Part shown: positions 36,099 through 47,260 of the stretch, one piece after another
Layout: each line of letters begins with the position of its first letter
How positions within the stretch are numbered: position 1 is the stretch's first letter
Origin: Onthophagus taurus
Taxonomy: Eukaryota > Arthropoda > Insecta > Coleoptera > Scarabaeidae
Assembly (NCBI RefSeq): GCF_036711975.1
Contig: NC_091967.1
Span: 124,001 to 188,000 of the forward strand
Direction of reading: 5' to 3'
Length of the DNA stretch: 64,000 nt
The notes under the pieces: model-generated
What the model saw: the letters and a program-made list of their open reading frames with translations, nothing else
Databases searched by the model: none
What the model was told of the DNA's origin: nothing
Position numbers and translations under genes: made by a program

Positions 36099-37100
36099 CT
36101 ATATCGCTCTAAGTTTTATATCGTCAATCTAAAAAGAAGGTTAATATTAAAAAGATATAAAATTTTATATAAAAAAATCCTTACTCCCACATTTGGTGGT
36201 GCCCCTAAAATAAAAAGACAAGCATCCGCGACATCTTCAGGATTTAAAGTGGGACCTTTAGTTAACAATTTCTTGGTGTCAGCTATATCTAATAAATTAT
36301 GATTTAATTCGGTATTTACGACATCTGGAGAAATCATCTAAAAATAAGATTTTTTGCCATCAAATTGCGACTGACGATGAAAAATGGATATATTTTGGAT
36401 CATGGGTAAGTTGAGGCTTTATGCTGTTTGTAAAATTGGTGCCAAAATAAATTTAGTTGATAATTATGAGTTAATAACTTACTGATGTTTTTATTTTTAA
36501 CCCCAAATGTTTTAATTCGCGTCGAACAGTTTCATTCAAAGCGGTAACTCCAAATTTCGTCCCCGAATAAAAATTATAACTTGGAAATGGGATGTTCGGT
36601 ACTTCATGACCACAATAACAATTAATATTGATAATACACCCATCGATATTATTTTTAATCATTGATTTAACCGCCTCGTTAATACAAATCCCTAGCGAAA
36701 TTACGTTGATCTCCATCATTTCTTGCCACATCTCTGTTGAACCATCGATTAAAGTGGTAGGCAACAAAATTCCCGCAGCGTTAACCAAAACGCTAACTCC
36801 ACCCAAATTGGTATTAACGTATTCGAAAATTTCTATTAACCTTTTCTCATTTTTCAAATCGCATTCGAACGGAAATAATTTTCCAAGAGCGGAATCTAAG
36901 AGGTGTCGCTTTTCGATTTCTTTCAAAATTGCTAAATTTCTTCCTATTCCGACAACGTTAATTTTTAATTTTAAAAGGGTTTCGCCAATCGCTTCACCAA
37001 TTCCTGAACTCGCTCCGGTTATTATTGCAGTCGAACCCATCCAACGATGGGTTCGATATTCGAAAAGTTTTTCACCAAAACATTCAATATCAGAACACAT
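36099..37100 (-). CDS. Short-chain dehydrogenase/reductase, DHRS11/farnesol-dehydrogenase type, 266 aa, Ser-to-Cys
   Basis: Exons on the minus strand are 37100-36483, 36337-36185 and 36128-36099; junctions are GT..AG and in phase. A Rossmann fold is shown by TGASSGIG (29-36), FECDLKN, LVNAAGI and the helix Asn in EINVISLG. The active site has Tyr178 and Lys182 (YSGTK), but where the Ser normally stands (N-S-x-x-G-H) the gene reads NCYCGH, with Cys161. The codon is TGT in the sequence shown. This insect family oxidises farnesol or reduces carbonyls with NADP(H); the substrate here is unknown. The protein ends with the family-like IDDIKLRAI. The first Met is followed by MCSDIECFGEKLFEYRTHRW, a little longer than the common start, but no other in-frame Met precedes the Rossmann motif except Met21. 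Active, altered or inactive: undecided. Confidence 0.88.
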
Positions 37101-37512
37101 TGTAAAATGAATGAGAATAAATGGAATGTTCCCAAACGAAAGGGGCGCTATTTATTTGTTTGTGAATTATCTTTAAATTATGAAAAGGTGTTAATATTTA
37201 AATTCGTTTCCCAGGAAATCGGAAACACATTCCAAAATTGTTTCGTTTTAATAATTAATTTTCATACTTTGTAATTGTCGTCAACGATTCAGAAAATTAT
37301 CGTCTTCGTTATCATAGAAAGCATGGACATTTGGTCATATTCTCACACGGTTATTACATTTTTGATCTCGTTTAAATTTTAAAGCAATAAAACAACGCAT
37401 ATGGAACAAACAAAAAGTAATTATTAATGTAGAACTAAATGTAATTTTGGAAAACTGTTTTTTCATTAAAAAGTAAACATTTTTCTTCATTTTTGGAAAC
37501 GTTAATTATGTA
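37101..37512. other. Upstream region of the SDR gene
   Basis: The presumed SDR promoter. Read on the minus strand, AAATAAATAG at about 37150 is a possible TATA-like element some 50 bp before the ATG. No gene seen. Confidence 0.4.
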
Positions 37513-39187
37513 CAGGGTGGTTCAAATTCGATGTCCGAATAGGCTAACTCGAAAACTATAAGAGTTAGAAGAAAAGTAGCTGACATGTCATGATCTCGTT
37601 TTTCGAGAAACTGCTAATGCCGAAAACCTCATAGCGCTATCGTCTTTTGTTTTTCCCCTAGAGGCCAAAATTGAAAATATCGTAAAACCAGCAAATGGAA
37701 TTATCTTGGTTATTATTATAGCTGGAGTATTGTAACTAAGACATTATATGGACACTTTTTTACAGAGAATTTGATGACGTAGTAAAAAAATTTTTTTCGG
37801 TTTTATATTTTGAGATATCACAATGTTCGTTTTTTTAAATGGAAACAACCACCGATTATTCGCTTATTAAATTCGTTATTTTTTTCTGATTATAAAAATA
37901 TAGGGTTTGACAGGTCTCTTTCTTATTGTTTTAGAATAAAGCTAAAAATTAACTTTTCTTTTAGTGTCTTCCAAGAAATGAAATTTACAGTTTCCTGTAA
38001 ATTACGGTACTATAATTAAAAATTAAAAAAACATATTTCTGATATTTGAAACAAATATATTTGTTGAACTATTTAATTTATATATGTAATTATACAAAAG
38101 TTGGAATAGATTGCATTATTTCACATTTTTTATTAATATTTAATATTATTCTTAAATGACTTAATAAATTATTGATAGATGGCGCAATTTGTTTGTATTA
38201 AAAAATTTTCTGATGTGTCACTTTAAAAATCCTGTTTTTAAGATGAATTTTGAAACGTTTAACATGTTACATATTAAAAAAATTATTTGTTTTTAAATAC
38301 CAGAAGTTATCTTCTTATTTAATTATTAAATTAAAAAGCTAAAAATAAACTTTTTTTTAGTGTCGTCAAAGAAATTAAATTTACAGTTTCCTGTAACTAT
38401 AACTAAAAACTATTCTACTAAAAATTTATATAAAATTTACTTTATTTTCTAATATGTAACATTCTAACATGTTAAACTTTTCGTAATCGATCTTAAAAGA
38501 AAATTTTTGAATACAAATGTCATTTAATTTTAATTTTTTTTAAATTTTTATTTAATAATAATATTAAATATTAATAAAAAATGTGAAATAATGCAATCTA
38601 TTCCAACTTTTGTGTAATACAAATATAAATTAAATAGTTCAACAAATATATTTGTTTCAAATATCGTTAATATGTTTTTTTAATTTTTAGTTATAATTTA
38701 CAGGAAACTGTAAATTTAATTTCTTTGACGACACCAAAAAAAAGTTTATTTTTAACTTTATTCTAAAACAATAAGAAATAGACCTATCTAACCCCATATT
38801 TTTGTAATCAGAAAAAAATAACGAATTTAATAAACGAATAATGAGTGGTTGTTTCCATTTAAAAAAACTAAAATTATCACAATATCTCAAAATCTAAATC
38901 CGAAAAAATTTTTTTGACTACGTTATCAAATTCTCTGTAAAAAAGTGTCCATATAATGTCTTAGTTATAATACTCCACCTATAATAATAACCAAGATAAT
39001 TGCACTTGCTGGTTTTACGATATTTTCAATTTTAGCCTCTAGGGGAAAAACAAAAGACGGTAGCGCTTTGAGGTTATTGGCATTTGCAGTTTCTCGAAAA
39101 ACGAGATCATGACATGTAAGCTACTTTTTTTCTAGCTCTTATAGTTTCCGAGATAGCCTATTCGGACATCGAATTTGAACCACCCTG
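37513..39187. mobile_element. Foldback element A, full-length copy, 1675 bp
   Basis: CAGGGTGGTTCAAATTCGAT at the left is mirrored exactly at the right, flanked by TA (37511-37512 and 39188-39189). Arms of about 500 bp pair closely (CCCCTAGAGGCC, ATTATTCGCTTATTAAATTCG, TTTACAGTTTCCTGTAAAT). A middle section is itself inverted and repeated. This copy defines the family, whose other members are at 22278, 52623, 56490 and 59518. The roughly 70-codon frames seen in both arms mirror each other and are not taken as genes. Confidence 0.92.
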
Positions 39188-40770
39188 TACAAAAACCTTC
39201 AAAATTATCAAGAAATTTCGAAATAAAAATTTAACTTTCAACACCCGACAAAAACCACCGACATTTGTATAAGACATGTTAGGATAAATCGTCATATTTT
39301 GGTGTCTACTGTGTCCGGTATTCGGATTTCCCATTCCTTCTGACTCACCCTGTATATAACTTACTATAAATATATTATTTTCATTTCTTATGAGGTTCGA
39401 CTTATCGTTCCGCTGTATTACTGTAAAGTAATACAGTAATAATTATTAGTAATTATTTTCATTTACTACAGGAATTGTGTAAAGTAAATGGATTGCTTAT
39501 ACTTATTTATTTTCTTAATTTTTCTTTGTGATTCAGTCATCTTGGCCATAAATCACATCACTCCGCTAGCCTGTTCAGAACTTTTACAACACTACAGAGC
39601 AGGTAAAACCTGGATTGAATGCCTCGTGAACGTAGCTACTTTTAGGCTCTTTTCGCATTATATCTGAACAGAACTATACCTACATAATATATGTCAAAAT
39701 TGTCAAAATACAAATACTGTATTAATTTTATAATATTCAACGTATATCACGAATTCAATTTGTAAATTTGTTAAATTCGTCTATAAATCATTTTATTAAC
39801 ACCAAATTATTTTTTATATTATGTTATTCGAATATATTTTATTTTAAAATTAATTGATAATTGGGTTGCCTATATGAAAGAAATATATTTCAAATGAAAG
39901 ATTTTTTTAAATATTCGTTTATACTTATTCTTTACTTTAGGAGAAACAAAAATAAATGGTAAAAAGCGAATTGTTGACGTTTGAGATATCAAAACGGAAA
40001 CATATCAAAGTGAGATTTAAGACGCCGACATTTTCGTTTTTGTTGAAATTTAAGAAGAAATTTTTTGTATTCATCAAAGAGATAAAAACTTGTAACTTTG
40101 GTAAAGCGTTATCTTAACCATATCAACAGTACGTTTCAACATAATTTAAAATTAATCACACAGACGTCAAAAGCTGCATCTGGAATTAGAATAATTATAA
40201 ACAATTAGGAAAGAATTTGTTAAGACTGTGTTAACACAAGAAAAATTACCTCTTTGTAAAACCCAAATTACTAAGTCTGTTTATTTTATGAGAATATTTG
40301 ATGACGTCGTTGTATTAAAGCTCTTATCTCAAAAGTGTTTTAAATAGTATGGTGGGTTCGGTTTCAAGTCTAATAATTTATTGTGTGTGTACTTTAAATA
40401 CAAGAGAGTCATTGTGTAAAGAATATTTTTCTAAGAAATCAGAAAACAAAAACAATAAAACTACGTCTTAGAAAAACGAACTTGGAACCATTCATAGACG
40501 TAAAAAATGTTTCGTCACTAAATAATAAAAATTTCGTTTCATAAAATTCGATTTAAATATTTAATTTAATTTTTCTTCATAAAGAAAACGGTTAATAAAC
40601 GATTAATAATTTAAAATAACAGTACATAAAAAATTAAAATAATTTTAAAAAAATAATTTTAAATGAAATTATTTGTGGAGGAAAATGGGTTGAAATTGTA
40701 AATAATGTGTTGTTTTTATCCCGTTTTCTTTGTAAAGATCATTTGTGCGCAGGCCTTTCGCACACTCCAC
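39188..40770. other. Intergenic, with one foldback fragment
   Basis: At about 39240-39352 a fragment ends TCTGACTCACCCTG followed by TATA; this is the right end of another CAGGGTG-type element whose left part is missing. Otherwise AT-rich, with no gene seen. Confidence 0.5.
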
Positions 40771-40778
40771 ACACTAAG

Positions 40779-40786
40779 TATAAATA
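40779..40786 (+). promoter_or_regulatory. TATA box of the small secreted-protein gene
   Basis: TATAAATA, followed by GGGTTGAACCG, stands 128 bp before the ATG at 40914. This is the clearest core promoter word in the window and has a suitable distance for a short 5' untranslated region. Confidence 0.65.
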
Positions 40787-40913
40787 GGGTTGAACCGATT
40801 GACTTTGAATGTAATTTTTGTAGTGATCTTCGAAGTGGACACAATTACCAATAATTAAGAACAAAAAAAAATAAAGCTTAGTTTATAATAAAAAGTTGAA
40901 AGTGTTTTTTATT

Positions 40914-42262
40914 ATGGATAACAAAATTTCTTGTGTTGTCTTCTTACTGGTTTTAACCAGATTTTTTATTGGAATAATTGGAAACCCTGTAAGTTACTAA
41001 TTTTTATTATTATTAACTTATTAAATTAATTTAAGAGTAAATATTTACAAAATTTCATTTTACGTCTTAAATTCTCATTCGTAAATATTTTCGTTCTCAA
41101 ACTCTTTACGAATTAATATAAAATTGATTTAACGACATTGGACATTATAAATTCCAAGTACTTGTTTTTAGAAATTTTGCAATATTGACCTTTTACACGC
41201 ACATCCGGTCAGAATATTCCAACATCTATTTATTTATAAGTACGCGATTTCATTCATTCAATAAAAATAATGTGTGAAATCGTAAAAAGATTGGGCAAAG
41301 AGTAAATTTCATCTGATTTGTAACTTCTTATGTTGTCATTCATCGTGCGACGAAAGAAAAACAAATAAAATTACAACAGTGTAAAAAAATAACTGATACA
41401 CACGCAGAATTAAAACTGTTAATATGACATGATAACGTCGAAAATCGTAACGATTTGTATTTAAGAATTATGAATGAATGAAAGCAGCTTATCAACATGT
41501 TTTCAACATGATTATCTAAATTATTTGTTTTTTTTTTCTCATAAATAAAGAGGATAAATATTCAATAAAAGGGGATTTTTACGTATTTTAGATTAGCTTT
41601 TCTTGCATTTATATTCTCTTCTCAAATATGGCACACATTACAACGAAGACATTGAAATAGGCACTATAAAGAAGCTTCTTCTTTTTCCACAAGTTGCAGT
41701 TTTTTTCCTGAGTTTTGGTGACCATGATCCTACCCATCTTTTTAAAGGCTTAAAATGTAGAAAATTTTGCATTTTCTGTAACAACCCAACCTTGGCATAT
41801 ACAAGTTTTCCTTTAGTAAAGTTAAAATCTCGTTCAAATCACTTCAAAAATGTTTGTGTAATTTGGGTTGCATATATAAAAGTAAAAATCGTTTTTTTTT
41901 AATAAATTTCTTTTATAACTTATTTAATTTGTAACATTAAAATCTCTTAGCCCGATTGGAACAAAACCGGATCATTTTTAGACGTTCCCACGAATCCTCC
42001 AGAACCTTGCGGTGAAGATACGCCATGTGGTTGGGGCTTATACGACCGGTTTTCACGCGAGGTTGATAGTTACATGCAAAACAGGTAAAAAAATAAAAAT
42101 CAACATCGAATTTTTATCTTTATTTGTGATTCTTATAGGAATTGTTATTGCGAAGAAGGAACAGCTTGTTACCGTCAAGAAGATAACAGAATGAAGCTTG
42201 CTTTTATTTATCGATGTAGAGTAAGCGATCCTCGGGATACCGGGGAATACAACCCGTGGTAG
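40914..42262 (+). CDS. Small secreted Cys-containing protein, 110 aa, three exons
   Basis: Exons are 40914-40988, 41951-42084 and 42139-42262; junctions are GT..AG and in phase. The first exon encodes a signal peptide (MDNKISCVVFLLVLTRFFIG). The mature part has a compact pattern: CGEDTPCGWGLYDRF, then NCYCEEGTACYRQEDN, then YRCR, so six cysteines after the signal peptide, probably three disulfides. It ends DTGEYNPW. I recall insect secreted proteins with a similar C..C.W..Y, C.C, C and YRCR pattern but cannot name the family. The gene has a TATA box and a poly(A) signal (42452-42457). The 962-bp first intron is unremarkable. Function unknown; extracellular location likely. Confidence 0.85.
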
Positions 42263-42737
42263 TATTTAGTTTTTTTTAAGTATATTACAATTTTAAGTAT
42301 AAGTAATTTTTTTTATTCCTTCCAACATAAATTAGGTTATAATTAAAAGAACTAATAAAAGTATTTCTTAGATTAGGAGTGTCAAAATTATTTGTAATCT
42401 TATAAATTATTTCATTTTTTGTAATAAGAGTTTCTTTTATATCACATTTTCAATAAAATAAATCTGTTGAGTGCAAAGATTTTATTGCTTTACATGTTAA
42501 TATTTCGAATTAGTCAACCAACACTACACGGTATGACATTGACCTTGAGATTCCAGCTAAACGTCAATTACTGAAGTAATTTATGTTGCATAACTTTTAA
42601 TAATTATTCTTTTAATTTGTTTAAACTTCTTTCGAGGTTTGTTCAAACAGTATTCATTTCAACACCAATTTATTTTATGTTAATTAACATTTATTAAAAA
42701 GATTATATGTATTTACAAAAAACAAATAATAACATTT
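42263..42737. other. Convergent intergenic region
   Basis: Contains the poly(A) signal of the secreted-protein gene at 42452-42457 and, on the minus strand, AATAAA at 42674-42669, suited to the transporter gene. Nothing else seen. Confidence 0.6.
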
Positions 42738-44097
42738 TTATATCTTCAACATTACTTCGATTTCTTCCAACGTTTTCCCCTTCGTTTCTGGTACCTTGAC
42801 ATAAACAAAACACCCAGCAAATCCACAAATAACCGCTAAAATTGTAAAAGTATATCCAATCCCAATTGATTCCTTTAAATACGGAAATAAACTCGTGATA
42901 AAGAAAGTTGAAATCAAGCCCGTTGAAGTGGTTAAAGTCGAGGCAATTGATTTTGCGTAAAGTGGAAAAATTTCTCCTGCAACTCCGAATACAATCGGCC
43001 CAAAACCCAGAGTATACGTCATAACGTAAAGATTAATGAACCAAATTGGTAAAGAGCTTATATTTTGGACGTCGAAGTTGCGCTCTTTTAAATGGTAATA
43101 AATAGATAAAACTGTTAATGTAATTAACATCCCAATTGCTGAGACTAATAGCAAAATTTTTCTTCCAAACTTATCGATGGTTATTGATGTGACAACGCTA
43201 CAAACTAATTGGACGAGTCCAACGAACACAGTACAAAGATCTGAAGATAATCCAGTTTGAGATTCTTCAAATATTGATTGCATATAAAAGAAAATGATGT
43301 TTATTCCGGATAATTGTTGAAAAGCTGCTAAGCCTAAAGCGATCATTAAACCTCGTGAGAGAGCTTTATCTTTAAAAAAATCAAAAAAATTTCGTTTGAT
43401 TGATAAAGTTTCATCGATATTTTTTTTAATAATTGGTAATTCGATTTCAACTATTTTTGTGTTATTGCATCTTAATTTTAATAACGATTTTCTTGCCTTA
43501 TTTAGTTCACCTTTCATTAACAAATAATAAGGACTTTCTGGTATAAAAATAGTAAATGTTATTAAAAATAATATAGAAACGATTAACCCAAAAATGCTTA
43601 AAGCGTATATCCCACAATACGGAGTCAAACCAAAAAATAAAAGATTTCCAATCGATATGGCAACAGTATAAACACAACAAAGAAGTCCTCGGTTATGCTT
43701 TTCGCTTATTTCCCCAACGAAAATCGGCATTACAACCGCAATTATTCCGCAACCCAATCCAGAAAAGAATCGTCCAAAATAAAAGTAGTAAACGTTTTTT
43801 GGAAAACCGCAGAGTGTGAATCCAACGATGCACGGAATCGCTGCGGTTAGCAAAGTTCTTTTTCTTCCGATTTTGTCGCATATTAATCCAGTTATGAATG
43901 CGCTAAAAATACAACCCAATGGTAACAAAGAAGCTATCCAAGATTCTTGTGATAATGTTATTGGTGATGGTAGAGGATTGTTTTCTGGTTCTATGGAGCC
44001 GTTTAATCTTGGAATTGCTGGTGATGACCAACCGTAGATTAATCCTAGCATTAATCCAGCTTGGTTTGCTAAAAAAACGAGATTATTTATTTGTGTA
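42738..44097 (-). CDS. Facilitated sugar (trehalose) transporter, Tret1-like: main part
   Basis: A major-facilitator sugar porter with about twelve membrane segments. Family signatures in order: GWSSPAIPRL after helix 1, DKIGRKRT in loop 2-3, GRFFSGLGCG, EISEKHNRG, IPESPYYLL in loop 6-7, QQLSGINIIFFY in helix 7, DKFGRK in loop 8-9, FGPIVFGVAGEIFP in helix 10, VPETKGKTLEEIE at the end. Such proteins move trehalose or hexoses across the plasma membrane. The conventional first Met (44051) would leave out most of helix 1. Reading upstream, the frame stays open through LVFLANQAGLMLGLIYGW to 44097, where a TA-flanked 6.7-kb transposon begins. The missing 20 codons lie beyond it (50826-50887). Joined across one TA, the frame gives 473 aa, the normal family length. 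The gene is therefore probably split by the insertion unless it is spliced out. Confidence 0.88.
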
Positions 44098-45273
44098 TAC
44101 AGGGTGTCTCAGCGAGACCGGTCATTAGACGTTTCTGTGGTTTTGGCCAAAATAAAAAATTGAGAATTCAAACTTAAGTATTATCAATTACGTTCTCTTC
44201 GTCTAAAATATTTTCAGTTTTCTAGCACTTCCGGTTATACCGGAACCTACTTTATTTTTTTAAATGGAACAACCTGTATATTTTTACATATTTGGATTTG
44301 TCTGTTTTGAAGGTTTATAAATAACTTTACTTTTTGCAATTTGATTCGGCCGTTCTCGAGTTAATCGAATTTTTCTAGAAAAATCTGCTCCAGCGGACAT
44401 TTGTTCAAAAAATCATAGAACGCTCGATTTTTGAGATATCAATTTAGGATTCAGAACATGCTTAAACAACTTGATGGGGTATGTTTTGGTGCCAAGAACG
44501 GCTGTCTAGATCGTTTGGTCACTTTACTATGACACGTTAACTTTTCGAAATTTGGAAGCACTATAACTTAATTTTTTTAAATGGCACCCCCCATATTTCA
44601 TTACTTAGTCGTCTTCGGCGTCTCATTTTACATCTTTTATACACCATATGTCCTATGCCTAACATTAATAGTTTGAGAAATAATTACGGTTTTTTGAAAA
44701 ATGCTCACATACCATATCGATATTAACCTAGTGTAGCGTTTCTCAACCTGTGGTACGCGTACCCCCAGGGGTACGTGAAATGGTCTCAAGGGGTACGCGT
44801 AAAAAAAGATGTAATGGCGGACTAAGTAAAGAGAAAAGATAAAAAGCTGTTGTAATAAATGGCATTTCCGTCCAAATAACATTTAATTATGACAAATCAA
44901 AATAAGTAATTGTTTTCTGAATGATGCCGAGTATTTTTATTACACAAAACGACAATAACTTAAAACCTACTTTATTTAAATTTTGAAACATTACCATAAA
45001 ATTATAATTTGAAAAACTACTTGCGCCGCCATCTAACAATGGGTAGCCTAAGCGGTGGATGAACAATTATTACAGTATTTATCCTGGTGTGTTGGGAAGG
45101 GCCCCCGAACTGTCTCTGTATTTTTATTATCGTAATATTCTTTTGAATCAGTTCCCAGTTTGCTCTCAAAGTGAAGAGTGCTCTACTTACTTTTCTAATT
45201 ATTGTAACTTGTTTTTTTAAACCTGGATCAATGGTTAAAATTTGGCACTCTTAAAAAAAGAAAAATTACTGGT

Positions 45274-47122
45274 TTGGTAAGTGATCCTCCATCATCGAGT
45301 ACCAGTCCTTGTGAGGAGCAACTTAAGGAGAAGTTGCCGCGTGTCAGCGAAATTAAGCTTCCAGTTCCAGTTCTCCAACCGACAAAAGTAAGAAAATATA
45401 GTGAAGAGTATTTGTCCTATGGATTTTCATTCGTAATTATTGATAGCATCCCTAGACCTGAGTGTGTTGTTTGTGGGGAAGTACTATCTAACGGTAGTAT
45501 GAAGCCTTCATTACTTAGTCGCCATTTGCAAACCAAACACGTAGATTTCAAAGGTCTGGCCTTTTTTAAGCGTTTGCTCGAAAATAAAAATAAGTCGAAT
45601 ATAGACACGTACTTAACTTCTGGATGTACCAATGAAGATGCTGTTGAGGCCTCCTATCGCATCAGTTACCGTATCGCCAGAAATGGTAAAAATCACACGA
45701 TTGGTGAAAATTTGATTTTGCCCAGCATTAAAGACGCAGTTGTTTGCATATAATATGGTAATGAGTATGTTCAGAAAATTAATGCTATTCCTCTCTCCAA
45801 TGATACTGTGTCTCGTAGAATCAAGGAAATTTCTGATAATATGGAGGTATGAATCACAGTCAATATTTTTCCATTCAGGTTGATGAGAGTACGGATGTAG
45901 CACAATTTGCTGTTTTGATGGTTATTGCAAGATACTTGAAAGGAAATGAATTTGTAGAAGGCCTTTTGCTTTGTCATCTTCTTTCCGAACGCACGACAGG
46001 TGCAGATATTTTTCATGCCATTGATTCCTACTTTACTAAAAAGGGAATAAAGTGGTCAAAGTGTTGTGGATTATGTACTGACGGTGGTAAATCTATGTCA
46101 GGTTGTTATTCTGGTCTCCTGGGATGTGTCAAAGCAGTAGCTCCTTTAGTACAGTGGACACATTGTTTCATTCATCGACAAGCTCTTGCATCAAAGTGCC
46201 TTCCTACTAGTATGAAAGATGTTTTGGACGATTCAGTAAAAGTGGTCAATTTCATCAAATCCCACCACACGAATTCAAGGTTATTCTCTTCATTATGTCA
46301 AGAAATGGGCAGTATTCACAAAACCCTACTCCTTCATACTGAGGTTCGATGGCTATCTCGGGGTAAAGTTCTTACACGTTTGTTTGAACTTAGGCATGAA
46401 GTCAAAGTGTTGCTTGAGAACCACCCTTTCCGACTTTCATTTAAATTTGATGATCATGAATGGCTTCAAAGCCTTGCATACATGTCCGATATCTTTTCGA
46501 AATTAAACCAGCTAAATTTGTCCCTTCAAAACAGTGCAGTAACTGTATTCCAAGTTACAGACAAAATTGAGTCTTTCGTTAGAAATTATGTATTGAGAAA
46601 AACCAATCTGAAGTTTTTGAAACATTACACGATTTTCTCTCTGAAACGGATGCTCATATATCTCTAGAAATTAAGAAGCAAATTATACAACATCTGAATG
46701 GACTGAAGGCTGCTTTCGACAAATCTTTCCCCAAACATAGAACAGACGATTACTGGATTGCGTACCCTTTCAGTGAAAAGTATTTCGAGTGTGCATCTCT
46801 ATCACTTCAAGAAAAAGTTAAGTTGATCGAACTGAAAACGGATTCTTCACTTAAGCAAGAATTTGAAAAGAAATCCCTCATTTCATTCTGGGCTGACTTG
46901 AAAGAAGAATATCCTGAATTATTTAACAAAGCAATAACTATTTTGTTACCGTTCACAAGCACCGTACTAGTGGAGAGAGCTTTTTCGTCCTATACTTATT
47001 TAAAAAATAAGTACAGGAACAGACTTGCCAGTGTAAGTTCGAACCTGAGACTATATTTATCATCTTCCGATCCAGATTTCAAATTACTGAGTGCTTCCAA
47101 ACAGCCTCAAGGTTCTCATTAA
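45274..47122 (+). pseudogene. hAT transposase, ZBED5/SCAND3-like, broken frames
   Basis: Three open stretches, in order. 45274-45753: BED-type zinc finger with CVVC and HLQTKH, led by YSEEYLSYGFSF. 45849-46667: the RNase-H-like core with QVDESTDVAQFAVLMVIARY, GLCTDGGKSMSG, THCFIHRQALASK and EVRWLSRGK. 46823-47122: hATC dimerisation part with FWADLKEEYPELFNKAITILLPF, VERAFSSYTYLKNKYRNRL. A stop near 45752 and frame changes near 45855 and 46580 separate them; the last two breaks are shared with the copy at 54204-56046. About 600 residues in an intact relative. Cannot make active transposase. Confidence 0.9.
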
Positions 47123-47260
47123 TGTGCATCTTACATATTTACATTTTTTAGTTTAACTAAATGTGTATAATTAGTATATAATATGCATTATTTTGTAATA
47201 ACTGGTAGAAATAAAAATATTTCAGTGTTATAGACTTATAGAGTTATTACTGTACTTATA

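Noticed and set aside
41603-41902. 99-codon frame in intron 1 of the small secreted gene
   Set aside because: No signal peptide or domain, AT-rich codons, and it lies wholly within an intron bounded by good splice sites.
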